A DNA stretch of 64,000 nt from CAVQZC01 sp963718315 (lineage in GTDB: Bacteria; Actinomycetota; Thermoleophilia; Gaiellales; JAICJC01): NCBI GenBank assembly GCA_963718315.1, contig CAVQZC010000012.1:186001-250000 (forward strand). Direction: 5' to 3'. The position numbers and the translations under genes are program-made. Under the pieces are notes generated by a model. It was not told the origin of the DNA, ran no database searches, and saw nothing but the letters and a program-made list of their open reading frames with translations. Below, one piece after another: positions 44,509 through 53,679 of this stretch (its first letter is position 1; every line of letters starts with the position of its first letter).

Positions 44509-45411
44509 CTAGTGCGGTACGCCGGCCAGCGGCGGCCACAGCGACGGGCCTGTCGTGGCCAGGTCGTAGAGGCTGCCGCCGATGGCGCCGTAGTCCTGCA
44601 GCGCGCTCACGAATCCCTGCACCTGACCGGCACCCGACTTCGCTGCCAGCCCTCCGATGACGTGGATCGGCTCGTTCGGATTGCCGGTCGCCGCCTGGAG
44701 CAGTTGGATGTTGTCCCGCGTGTACTGGCGCGCCGGGTAGTACCCGAAGCCGTGGTAGGTGTAGTAGCCCATCACCACGAACGCGTTGTAGCTCTGGGCG
44801 ATGCCGGCGTACGGGAACCCCGGCCAGTAGCTCGGCGAGAGCACCATCCCCTCGGGCGCCGGGATGATGGCGCCCAGCGGGTACCTCGCCCCGACCGCAG
44901 TGCGCAGGCTCTTGCCGATCGACACGACGCGGGCGCTTCGAACAGCCGGGTTGGCGACCGCGTTCGACTCGATGTCCATGGCGAACGAGTCGAAGCCGAC
45001 GGTGCCGTTTCGGAAATGCACGATGGCGAGCGAGCGCGCGATCGCCATGTGGACATCGAGGAAGGTGGGCAGGTACCAGCCCACGATCCGCAGCCCGCTC
45101 TGATGGCAGAGGCGGACGAACGCGGCCACGCCGGCAGGGTTTTGGATCGTGCTCGTGCCGGGCACGAAGGGCACTTCGAGGTACAGCGTCCGGACGTGGT
45201 GGGACACGAGCTGGTGCACCACGTCGAGCGGGTGGAGCCACGCGCCCTTGTCGTAGATGTCGACCCAGGCCCCCAGGCCGTGGTAGGCAACGACCGACGG
45301 CGCCGTTGCCTGCGCCGCGGCGGATTGCTGGACGCCGCCGGCTGCCGGAGCTGACGCTGCCGCCGTGGCGAGCACCCCGACCAGCGCCGCCAGAGCCAGC
45401 GCGCGCCTCAT
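44509..45411 (-). CDS. secreted TIM-barrel-like protein (putative glycoside hydrolase fold)
   Basis: A 300-residue exported protein with a signal peptide (about 1-24). The mature part has repeating beta-alpha features: VVAYHGLGAWVDIYD, TLYLEVPF, GLRIVGWYLPTF, GFDSFAMDIES, VVMGYYTYHGFGYY and PIHVIGGLAAKSG. This resembles DUF4015-type putative glycoside hydrolases, but no catalytic pair can be assigned by eye. The start overlaps the SDR stop (ATGA), so it belongs to the KdpDE-like operon and ends just before tRNA-Val. Confidence 0.65.
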   Translation of the reverse strand: MRRALALAALVGVLATAAASAPAAGGVQQSAAAQATAPSVVAYHGLGAWVDIYDKGAWLHPLDVVHQLVSHHVRTLYLEVPFVPGTSTIQNPAGVAAFVRLCHQSGLRIVGWYLPTFLDVHMAIARSLAIVHFRNGTVGFDSFAMDIESNAVANPAVRSARVVSIGKSLRTAVGARYPLGAIIPAPEGMVLSPSYWPGFPYAGIAQSYNAFVVMGYYTYHGFGYYPARQYTRDNIQLLQAATGNPNEPIHVIGGLAAKSGAGQVQGFVSALQDYGAIGGSLYDLATTGPSLWPPLAGVPH

Positions 45412-46202
45412 GGCGAGCGCAGCGGAGTGGCCGAGCCGTCGACCACGGTCGACCCGCCGTCGACCGCGATCGAGACTCCGGTGACGTAGGAGGCCGCCGG
45501 GCTGGCGAGGAACGCCACCACCTCGGCCACGTCCTGCGGGGTCGCCGGGCGTCCAAGCGGCGTATTCTTTACCGACAACGCGTACGCCTCCTCGCGGGTG
45601 ATGCCGTTGGCGGCGGCAACCCGGTCCATGTCCTCATCGCCCATCGGCGTCCGCACCCAGCCGGGACAGACCGCGTTGGCCCGCACGCCGTGGGGCCCGT
45701 AGTCCACCGCCAGCGACCGGGTCAGCATCGTCAGACCGGCCTTCGATACGCAGTACGACGCCCATCCGGGCCCCACCAACAGAGCGTTGATCGAGGCGAT
45801 GTTGACGATCGCCCCCTCTCGCTCGATCAGGTGCGGCAGCGCCTCGCGGCAGATCAGGAAGGCGCCCGTCAGGTTTGCGCGGAGCGTCGCGTCCCACCCC
45901 TCGACCGTCTCCTCGAGCACGGGTGCGCTGTCGCCGACGCCCGCGTTGTTGACGACGATGTCGAGGCCTCCGAACCGGGAGACCGCCGCCGCCACGGCAG
46001 ACTGAACGGCCGTCTCGTCGGCCACGTCGGCGGACACGGCGAGCGCCGCGCCGCCGGCCGCCTCGACGGCGGCCGCGACCCGCTCGATCGGCTCCAGCCG
46101 GCGCCCCAGCACCGCGATCGCGCATCCCTCAGCTGCCAGCCGGTGGGCGACCGCCTCGCCGATGCCGGTCCCGCCCCCCGTCACGAGCGCAACTCTGCTC
46201 AC
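45408..46202 (-). CDS. short-chain dehydrogenase/reductase
   Basis: A 264-residue classical SDR with TGGGTGIGEAVA for the nucleotide, NNAG, a catalytic Tyr-x-x-x-Lys in YCVSK with upstream Ser, and the PGWVRTPM loop. The substrate is not known. It begins with a GTG overlapping the response regulator stop and is followed by the secreted protein gene. Confidence 0.92.
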   Translation of the reverse strand: MSRVALVTGGGTGIGEAVAHRLAAEGCAIAVLGRRLEPIERVAAAVEAAGGAALAVSADVADETAVQSAVAAAVSRFGGLDIVVNNAGVGDSAPVLEETVEGWDATLRANLTGAFLICREALPHLIEREGAIVNIASINALLVGPGWASYCVSKAGLTMLTRSLAVDYGPHGVRANAVCPGWVRTPMGDEDMDRVAAANGITREEAYALSVKNTPLGRPATPQDVAEVVAFLASPAASYVTGVSIAVDGGSTVVDGSATPLRSP

Positions 46203-46912
46203 GAGGCCACCGTCCCGCCCGCTCCGTCCCGAAGCCTGTACCCGATCCCGGTCAGCGTCTCGATCGTCCTTCGCGGCACCCCATGGCTCTCGAGCTTATC
46301 CCGGAGCCGTCCCATGTGCGTGCGAAGGAGCTGCGTCTCGGTCGCGTATCCGGGTCCCCACACGCTGCGCAGCAGCATCTGGTGGGTCAGCGGGCGGCCA
46401 TCCGCCAGGGCGAGCTGCTTCAGCAGGTCGAACTCGGTCGGCGTCAAATGCACCTCGTCGCCGCCGTTGACGGTGACCAGCCGGTGGGGCAGGTCGACCG
46501 CGAGCGCGCCGACCTCGATCACCTGGTCGGCCGGCACTGCGCCCTCCGATCGGCGCAGCAGCGCCCGCACGCGCGCCAGCAGCTCCCCGATGCCGAACGG
46601 CTTGGTCAGGTAGTCGTCCGCGCCGGCGTCGAGCGCGCGGATCTTGTCGCGCTCCTCGCCGACTGCCGAGATCAGCAGGATCGGAGCCGTCAGCCAGTCG
46701 CGAAGCTGCGTGCATATGTCGGCGCCATCGGCGTCGGGCAGCATCAGGTCGAGGATCACCAGGTCGGGCGGAGTCAGCGCGGCGGCGGTCAGCGCCTCCG
46801 CGCCGTCCGTCGCCGCCGCCACCCGGTACCCAGCCTTGGTCAGCGTCACCTCGAGCGCGCGGCGGATCGGCCGCTCGTCGTCGACGACCAGGATGCGAGG
46901 CCCGTCGCTCAC
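46199..46912 (-). CDS. KdpE-like response regulator
   Basis: A 237-residue OmpR/KdpE-type regulator: acidic pocket VDDERP, phosphoacceptor Asp in LDLMLPDADG, KPFGIGEL, then a winged helix with GYATETQLLRTHMGRLRDKLE, similar to the KdpE pattern. GTG start overlaps the kinase stop (GTGA). No kdpFABC genes are nearby, so potassium control is not implied. Confidence 0.9.
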   Translation of the reverse strand: MSDGPRILVVDDERPIRRALEVTLTKAGYRVAAATDGAEALTAAALTPPDLVILDLMLPDADGADICTQLRDWLTAPILLISAVGEERDKIRALDAGADDYLTKPFGIGELLARVRALLRRSEGAVPADQVIEVGALAVDLPHRLVTVNGGDEVHLTPTEFDLLKQLALADGRPLTHQMLLRSVWGPGYATETQLLRTHMGRLRDKLESHGVPRRTIETLTGIGYRLRDGAGGTVAS

Positions 46913-48345
46913 GCCTGCTCCTGGGGATCGCGCGGAACGCCGAGCACGAAGCGGCTGCCTCGGCCCGGCTCCGACGTCACGGTCAGCGTGCAGCCGTTGG
47001 CAACCGCCAGTCCCATGGCAACCGCCAGCCCGAGCCCTGACCCGGGCACGCCGGCGTGCGCCCGGGAGCGGTAGAACGGCTCGAAGATCGTTGCCAGCTC
47101 CTCGGCCGGGATGCCGCAGCCGGCATCGGCGACCGCCACGTCGACCGTTGCCGGGGTCTCCTCGATGGACACCGTCACGACCGAATCGGCCGGCGAGAAC
47201 TTGAGCGCGTTCTCGATCAGGTTGACCAGCACCCGCTTCAGCTGCGGCTCGTCCCCACGCACCAACGGCAGATCGTGGCCAACCGCCAGCAGGACGCGCG
47301 ACTCCTCCTCGCCGGTCACCGACTCCTCGATCGCCGCCTCGGCCAGCTCGCGGGGGTCGATCCAGTCGGCCGCGGGCTCGAGCGCGCCCGCGGTCAGCCG
47401 GGACAGGTCGAGCAGGTCGTCGATCATCCGGCTCATGCGGTCGCTCTGCTCGCTGATCGTCTGCAGTAGCTCGCGGTCGTCCTCGTCCAGGTCGGCATAG
47501 CGCAGCCCGCCGGCTGCCGTGGTGATCGCCATCAGCGGCGAGCGCAGGTCGTGGGAGACCGCGCGCAGGAGGGCCGTCTTCAGCTCGTTGGAACGGGCCA
47601 GCGCCTCGGCGTGAACCTGCTGGCCGCGGCGGCGCTCCCGCTCCTCGCCGAGCACGATCAGGCTGGCCAGGCTCCGGCCGACCCGCTCGGCCGGAGCCGA
47701 CTGGGCGATGTCCGGCGGGCCGCCCACCAGCCGCAGCTCGCCGACCAGCCGCCCGCTCAGCTCGAGCAGGACGCCGTCCGAGTGAGCCTGCTCGCGATCC
47801 CGCGTGATGATGCCGTCCGAGGCGCCGAGCGCCCGCGCTGCCTCCCGGGCCAGCTCGGGCAGGACGCTCTCCAGGTCGGGCGCCTCCGCCACCAGCGTGG
47901 CGAACCGCTCGCCCAGCCGCGCCTCGGTTGCCCGCTGTGCCGCCTCGTCTCGGTTGCTGCGCTCGCGGGCGGCCAGATCGCTGGTGACCACGGCGGTGAC
48001 GGCGAAGGCGGCCAGCGCGAGCCAGTCTCCGGAGGAGTCGATCACCAAGGTGTGCGCCGGGGGCAGGAAGAAGAAGTTGAACGCAAACGCCGACAGAAGG
48101 CTCGTGGCCAGCCCCCACCAGAGCCCGTACAGCGAGGATGCGGCCAGCACGGCGACCAGGTAGAAGACGCCTGCGCTGTCGACCGGGACGTGGGGCGTGA
48201 GCACGTTCACGACCAGGGTCGACACGGCGACCATCCCGACGGTCAGCCCAAGTGCCGCCAGCCGCGACGCACGCAGGCGCCGCGCAGTCTGGAGTCCCCA
48301 TTCGCGAGCGGGACTGGCCGGATGATCGAGCTGCCCTGTTGCCAT
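46909..48345 (-). CDS. KdpD-like sensor histidine kinase
   Basis: About 478 residues: four closely packed helices (DUF4118-type, about 30-125, including YGLWWGLATSLLSAFAFNFFFLPP), a linker or GAF-like part, HisKA with AVSHDLRSPLMAI, and HATPase with NLIENALKFSP, DAGCGIP and GSGLGLAVAMG. The large N-terminal KdpD/Usp domain is absent. ATG 48345 is favoured over the GTG two codons upstream; a CACAAT -10-like box lies 6 bases before it. Confidence 0.9.
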   Translation of the reverse strand: MATGQLDHPASPAREWGLQTARRLRASRLAALGLTVGMVAVSTLVVNVLTPHVPVDSAGVFYLVAVLAASSLYGLWWGLATSLLSAFAFNFFFLPPAHTLVIDSSGDWLALAAFAVTAVVTSDLAARERSNRDEAAQRATEARLGERFATLVAEAPDLESVLPELAREAARALGASDGIITRDREQAHSDGVLLELSGRLVGELRLVGGPPDIAQSAPAERVGRSLASLIVLGEERERRRGQQVHAEALARSNELKTALLRAVSHDLRSPLMAITTAAGGLRYADLDEDDRELLQTISEQSDRMSRMIDDLLDLSRLTAGALEPAADWIDPRELAEAAIEESVTGEEESRVLLAVGHDLPLVRGDEPQLKRVLVNLIENALKFSPADSVVTVSIEETPATVDVAVADAGCGIPAEELATIFEPFYRSRAHAGVPGSGLGLAVAMGLAVANGCTLTVTSEPGRGSRFVLGVPRDPQEQA

Positions 48346-48381
48346 GATCACATTGTGTCAGGCGGCGAGGCCGCATCCGGT

Positions 48382-48400
48382 GCGCGATCTAGGATCGCGC
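48382..48400. promoter_or_regulatory. inverted repeat between divergent kinase and membrane-protein genes
   Basis: Perfect 8-base arms GCGCGATC (48382-48389) and GATCGCGC (48393-48400) around TAG. It also contains a TAGGAT -10-like box for the plus-strand gene. A plausible site for the KdpE-like regulator. Confidence 0.5.
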
Positions 48401-48406
48401 CGACCG

Positions 48407-48781
48407 ATGGACGTCGCCGGATTCCTGGCTTGGGCGGGTGTCGGCCTGGCGCTCAGCGTGACGGTGCTCTCCGCCGGGTCATTCGCACCCCTGCTGATCG
48501 TCACGGTGCCCGCGACGCTCGGCCTGGCGCTCTACGTCTACCGCCGCTTCCGGCTGACCGCAGCCGCGTTCGGGATCGGCCCGGGGTTCGCAGTGGTCTG
48601 GCTCGTTCTGGCCTACGCGAACCGGCACGGCCCCGGCCTGCACTGCCATCTGGTGGGCACGCCGCCCAACGCAGCGAACGAGTGCAAGCACGAGCGCGAC
48701 CCCGCGCCGTTCCTGATCGCAGGGATCGCGCTTTGCCTGGTCGGACTGGGATGGCCGGTCGCTCGGCTGCTTCGACGGTAG
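48407..48781 (+). CDS. small membrane protein, unknown
   Basis: A 124-residue protein with four predicted helices (the two N-terminal ones close together, then about 62-78 and 100-118) and an extracytoplasmic loop containing several His and two Cys (GLHCHLVGTPPNAANECKHE). The ATG at 48407 follows the inverted repeat. It is divergent from the KdpD-like kinase. The Cys/His loop might bind metal, but no family is recognised. Confidence 0.65.
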   Translation: MDVAGFLAWAGVGLALSVTVLSAGSFAPLLIVTVPATLGLALYVYRRFRLTAAAFGIGPGFAVVWLVLAYANRHGPGLHCHLVGTPPNAANECKHERDPAPFLIAGIALCLVGLGWPVARLLRR

Positions 48782-48784
48782 AGA

Positions 48785-48875
48785 CGGAGAGGGCGGGATT
48801 CGAACCCGCGAAGCAGGTTGCACCCGCTTACGCGATTTCCAGTCGCGCTCCTTAAGCCAACTCGGACACCTCTCC
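48785..48875 (-). tRNA. tRNA-Ser (GGA)
   Basis: 91 bases with a long variable arm on the minus strand. Acceptor GGAGAGG/CCTCTCC, anticodon loop CTGGAAA giving GGA, T arm with GGTTCGAATCC. Discriminator G as usual for serine tRNAs. No encoded CCA. Confidence 0.95.
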
Positions 48876-48928
48876 TGGAAGCGTCCAGTATGCCACCGGC
48901 GCCTCGGCAGAGGCGAGCAGGCAGCTCG

Positions 48929-51900
48929 TCAGAGGCTCCGCACCCTGTAGGCGTTGACGATCGACTGCCGCACGGAGCGGCCGCCGGCGTCGCGCGCGAC
49001 GACGCGCAGCGTGGCCGACGCCGATGGCTGGTTCTGCACCCGGTAGCTGCACTGTCCGGCCGACGCGCACCGCGTCGGCGCGAGCGTCTTCCACGACTTT
49101 CCGTTGTCCCACGACAGCTGGACCTGCAGCGACGTGATCGGCCTCGCGGCGGCGTCCGGCGGCATCCGCACGCCGACGTTGAACGCATAGGCGCCGGGCG
49201 CCGCCGTCTCCAGATTCGACAACGGAAGGTCGTAGTCGACGATCAGAAGCGGGAGCACCACGATGCCCGACGCAGGCCTGTGCGAGCTGAAGGTCCAGCT
49301 CGTCAGGGTGTGCGTCGAGCGCTGCCAGAACGGGGTCTTGCGGTGAGTCTCGTACACCAGCCGGTAGCTGTGGCGGCTGCTGGGGAAGTCGCCCCACAAC
49401 CACAGCGGGTCGTCGCCGGTCATCACCAGCTGGCCGTCCTGGTAGACCTTGCCGGCGAACTCGTCGAGGAACAGCGACGAGCCGGCGTGGCCCGCGTCGT
49501 CGGTCCACTGCGGCATGTACATGTAGATCGTGTCGCCGTCGCGGTGGGGGACGGCGTCGTCGCCCATGGCCGACAGGTAGGGCGAGTCGCTCGACCCGAT
49601 AGGCCCGCCGAACCACGTGTCGGGCCGTCGCTCGCCCGCGGTCACGGCGATCCGCGGCGCCCACATCTCGGCGACCGAGCCGCCCTGCACCGTGATCATG
49701 TCGACTGATCGCTCCCACTGCGAGCCGGGGCTGACGTAGTGGGTGACCGTGCTCGGCACCGCAACCGGCCGGGCCATTCCGTACGCGGCGTCGTCACGTC
49801 CGGGAGCCCAGCCGATCAGCATCTCCATCGCGTGCAACCCGTCGGCGGTGGTGCCGCCCATCGAGTCGTAGTGCTCGACCAGGCGCGCCAGCCCGGAGTT
49901 GCGGCCTTCGGTCACCCACCCCGCCGGCACCCGGTCCGGCCAGGTGTCGGCAAGGTCGTAGATGTAGGACGGCGAGCGGACGCTCTGCAGCCAGAACCTC
50001 CCGGGAGTGGGCAGATCCGCGACTGCCGCCGGACGCGCTTCGAACACCGGAACAGGCGCCGGCGTCTGCCAGCGTCCCGGCGCAGGTCGATCCCGGTCCG
50101 GGGTAGACGATGATCGCCCGCGCCCCGGCCGCATGCAGCGCGGCCACAGCGGCGTCCAGCGGTGTGCAGTCGCCTTCCAGCAGCGCGACGGCGCCCTGCA
50201 GGCCATGTTGCCGAGGCGCCGCCGACGAGCCTGCGTCGAGGACGCGGAACCGGCCCGAGATCGGTGGCACCGACGCCGCCCATGCAGGCGTGTCGCCTGA
50301 CGGGACGACGCGGAGCGCCACCGGTGCCTCCGCCCCACCGGCGAGCACCGCGTCCGGCTGGGTCAGCAGCCAGTTGATCCGCGAGTCGACACTGCCATCC
50401 GCCGGGTTCCGAAGCGGTTGGGCGTAGAGCCGGTCCATGCTGCCGGTGATGGTGTAGCCCGAGAACCCGGCATCTCCGTTCCAGTCGATCGTCAGGTTGA
50501 CGCCGTCACGCAGCACCGGCCGCCGGACGTCGTAGGTGAACAGCCTGGCGCGAGCCTCGTTCAGGGTCACAGCCGTGTTGGCAGAGACGTCCACCGCCCG
50601 GTCGAAGCTGACAACGCCCTCGCTGTCGCCGTCAGAGGCGTTGCCGAAGCTGAGGGAGCTGACGCTGTAGGCGCCGGGAGGCACCCGGAAGGTGGTCGTC
50701 TGCGGACCGTCGCCGGCCAGCGCCCGTTGCTCGAAGCTGCCGTTCTGCAGTCCGACGATCGCGACCTGGTGCGTCTCGTTCTGGCTGCCGGGCCGTGGCC
50801 TGACCGTCACCGTGACGTTGTAGTGCTCGCTCTCGAGGTCGGCCCCGAAGGCCGTGCGAACCACCTGGCCTCCGCCCGCCGACCGCGCCGTCAGGAGACC
50901 CGAGTCCTCTCCGATCCCGGCGGCCGCTGGGTCGAACGTGAGATCGGCCGACGCCTGACCGCCGGCGGGAACCCTCAGCCTGGTGGCCGAGAGGCTGACG
51001 CCGGGCGCCGGGGTGAGGGCCAGCTTCAGCGTGACCGGGACATCGCCTGTGTTGGTGTAGGTCACCGGCCTTGACTCCGGTAGGTCGCCGGTGTGCGGCC
51101 ACGGGAACCATCCAAGGCTGATCGAGGGCGTCGCCAGCACCGTCTCGTGCGTCGCCTGCTCGACGTCGATGCGGCCGGTGCCCGTGTCGAACGGCGTGGC
51201 GTTGGCGATCCTGTCGGTGCTCTCGACGATGGCGTCCTTGAGCTGCGCACCGTCCCAGCCAGGGTGCTCCTGCTTGAGGATCGCCGCCTCGCCCGCGACC
51301 TGGGGAGTCGCCATCGACGTGCCCGAGAGCGCCGTGTAGTACTGGTCGACGGGCGCGCCCAGCGAGGTGCCGGCGGCGCGAGCGGCGACGATGTCGACTC
51401 CCGGGGCCGTCACGTCCGGCTTCAGGCCGCCGTCGCCCAGCCGTGGGCCACGGCTCGAGAAGTAGGCCATCGTGTCGGTCGAGTCGACGGCGCCGACCGT
51501 CAGCGCATCGGCGGCGGATCCCGGGCGAGGTGATCGTGCCCGGATCGCTGCCGATGTTGCCCGCCGCGATCACGAACAGCGACGTCGAGCTCTGCCGACA
51601 GCTCGTCGACGGCCTGGCTGAGCGGATCCGAGTCCTGGCCCGGGCCGTCACCGCCCAGGCTCATGCTGATCACGTCGGCGTGATGGGCGACCGCCCACTG
51701 CATGCCGGCGAGCACCTGGGAGTCCTCGCCGGTGCCGGTGTCGTCCAGCACCTTTCCGATCAGCAGTCTGGTCCCGGGCGCGACGCCGCCGTGCGCGCCG
51801 TGCCGAGGCGGCGCCGGTCCCGGCGATGATCGAAGCCACATGGGTGCCGTGGCCGTTGCCGTCGGTCACCGTCGGGTTGGTGCTGAAGTTGGCGGTGTCG

Positions 51901-52630
51901 GCGACGACGCCCTGCAGGTCCGGATGGGTCGGGTCGTAGCCGGTGTCAAGGACGGCAACGGTGGTCCCGGTGCCGTCGTACCCCGCCGCCCAGGCCTCGG
52001 GCGCGTGGATCTGCTCGACGTTGGGGTCGACGAGGGCATGAACACGGCCGTCGAGGTCGATCCGCGTGGCGCCGTCAGCCAGCCGCGAACCGTCGGTGAC
52101 TGCGTTCCAGAACGCCCGCGCGTGGCGCTTGTCCGCGGCGTAGGCGGCCATGCCGAGCAGGGGCAGGGTGACCGTGGTGCGCCGCATGGGGCAGCACTGT
52201 GCCCCGGGCGCGGAACGCCGCCGACGCCGCCGTGCCCGTAGTCGACGATCACCGGAAGCGTCGACCGGTGGGCATCGTCGTAGCCCTGCCGGATCAGCCC
52301 CGTGACGTCGAACAGCCGCTGGTCGAGCCGCCCAGCCGCCAGCAGCGGCAGCGCACGGGCAGGCGTTACGTACAGGTGGCCGTCGGCCCGCGTGATCGCG
52401 GCCTCAGGGATGCGGCCGTCGGGCCCGGGCTCGAGCGACACCGCCTGCCGGCCATCAGCGGTGGTGGTGACGTCGACGACGTCGCCTGTGATCAGCGTCA
52501 CCGTGACGCGGTGGGGACCCGGGAGCGCCGTCTGCGCAGTCCGCGCCGGCGATGTCGAAGCGGTCGCCAGCGCCAGCAGGACGATCGCGAGCAGGGGCGG
52601 CGCGGCGCGGCGCAGTCGGCGTCGAGGCAT
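48929..52630 (-). CDS. large secreted subtilisin-like protease (several frameshifts)
   Basis: About 1233 residues when five frame changes (near 52190, 51810, 51580, 51525 and 50062) are bridged. Signal peptide, propeptide region, then an S8 domain with Asp (VAVLDTGYDPTHPDL), His (GHGTHVASIIAGTG), oxyanion Asn (VIAAGNIGSD) and Ser (LSGTSMATPQVAGE). Long beta-rich C-terminal domains follow, with a PA-like segment near DAAVAALHAAGARAIIVYPG and a C-terminal Ig-like part. ATG 52630. All but one of the shifts need a single extra base removed, and total length is a multiple of three, so error is likelier than decay. Confidence 0.82.
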
Positions 52631-52885
52631 GGTCACCTTCTGGTCGGTGGCAGGTGGCGATATGAGGCGATTCGCCGGCGTCCATGCCGGCTCCCCGCGA
52701 GTCACAGGTGCGCCACGGTACCACGCAAGGTCGAGCTTGCGCCTCGACGGCCGATATCTCCCGGTCGTGCTGGACGATGTGCAATGCGAGCGGCCGCCGC
52801 TTCGTGGTGCCCACTTGCCTGATCGGAGCCGACGCGACAGACTGTGCGCTCCGACATTCGCAGAATCCACGAATCGAGGCCCCGC

Positions 52886-53308
52886 ATGTCCGACGCGCGT
52901 ATCGAGATCTTCCGGCGAGTACCGCTCTTCGATGGTCTGTCCGACAAGGAACTGACCGCCGTCGCAGGTGCCGCCAAGGAACGACGCTTCGACACGGGCG
53001 ACGTGGTGGTCGGAGAGGGCGAGGGGGGTGTCGGGTTCTTCGTGATCGCCGACGGCAGCGCCCGGGTCGAGACCCACGGCGCGCGGCGGGCGACCCTCGG
53101 CCCCGGCGACTCCTTCGGCGAGGTGGCGCTGCTCGACGAGGGCGGGAGGCGCACGGCGACGGTGGTCGCCGAGTCCCCGCTCGGCGTGCTGGGACTGACC
53201 GCCTGGCAGTTCACGCCGCTGCTGGAGCAGTACCCGTCGATCGCGATCAAGCTGGCAAAGGTGCTCGCGCGGCGGCTGCGCGAGGCCGAGGACCGGGCCG
53301 CAAGCTGA
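52886..53308 (+). CDS. cyclic-nucleotide-binding-fold protein
   Basis: A 140-residue single CNB domain without a DNA-binding helix. The phosphate-binding cassette is FGEVALLDEGGRRTATV. The ATG at 52886 (MSDARIEIF) is taken instead of a GTG 42 bases upstream. It lies just before the SRP RNA gene. Stand-alone CNB proteins may regulate partners or bind nucleotide; the arginine in RRTATV allows cNMP binding. Confidence 0.82.
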   Translation: MSDARIEIFRRVPLFDGLSDKELTAVAGAAKERRFDTGDVVVGEGEGGVGFFVIADGSARVETHGARRATLGPGDSFGEVALLDEGGRRTATVVAESPLGVLGLTAWQFTPLLEQYPSIAIKLAKVLARRLREAEDRAAS

Positions 53309-53331
53309 CCGCCGGCCCGAGGCGCCGGTGG

Positions 53332-53337
53332 TAGCAT
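53332..53337 (+). promoter_or_regulatory. -10 box of the SRP RNA gene
   Basis: TAGCAT, 5 bases before the first paired base of the RNA at 53343. The -35 is not clear. Confidence 0.45.
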
Positions 53338-53342
53338 CTCGC

Positions 53343-53618
53343 GCGACCGTGCTAAGCGGGGAGCTAGCGGTTCCCTGTACCGGCAATCCGCTCTAGCCGG
53401 GCCGAATTCCCACCCTGAGGGGTGAAGCGTTCGGAAATAGGGTCCGCACGTTCGGTGTTGATCGCCAGGTCCCACGCAACGGAAGCTTGTGAACCGCGTC
53501 AGGTCCGGAAGGAAGCAGCGCTAAGCAACGTCCTCTGGGTGCCGTGGGTTAGCCTGGCAGGAGCCTGCGGTGTGGGCACCGTCCGGGTGCGACATCTCGA
53601 AGGGGGGTGCACGGTCGC
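53343..53618 (+). ncRNA. ffs: signal recognition particle RNA (large form)
   Basis: About 276 nt. Terminal arms GCGACCGTGC (53343-53352) and GCACGGTCGC (53609-53618) pair perfectly. The helix 8 hallmark, GTCAGGTCCGGAAGGAAGCA with its GGAA tetraloop, is at about 53499-53518, and GGGAGCTAGCGGT near the 5' end resembles the Alu-like part of Gram-positive large SRP RNAs. The position before dnaX-ybaB-recR is the usual one. Confidence 0.93.
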
Positions 53619-53622
53619 TTCT

Positions 53623-53659
53623 CTCTCCCCGCTACCCCCGCCCATCCGGGCGGGGAGAG
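53623..53659 (+). terminator. hairpin after SRP RNA
   Basis: 10-bp arms CTCTCCCCGC (53623-53632) and GCGGGGAGAG (53650-53659) immediately after the SRP RNA. No T-run; it separates the RNA from the dnaX promoter. Confidence 0.6.
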
Positions 53660-53667
53660 CCGCCCGG

Positions 53668-53673
53668 TAAGCT
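53668..53673 (+). promoter_or_regulatory. -10 box of dnaX
   Basis: TAAGCT, 6 bases before the dnaX GTG. Implies a leaderless dnaX message. Confidence 0.45.
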
Positions 53674-53679
53674 TCCCTG

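Noticed and set aside
46199..46912. KdpDE pair as potassium uptake control
   Set aside because: No kdpFABC genes are in the window and the kinase lacks the large KdpD sensor domain, so only domain similarity is claimed.
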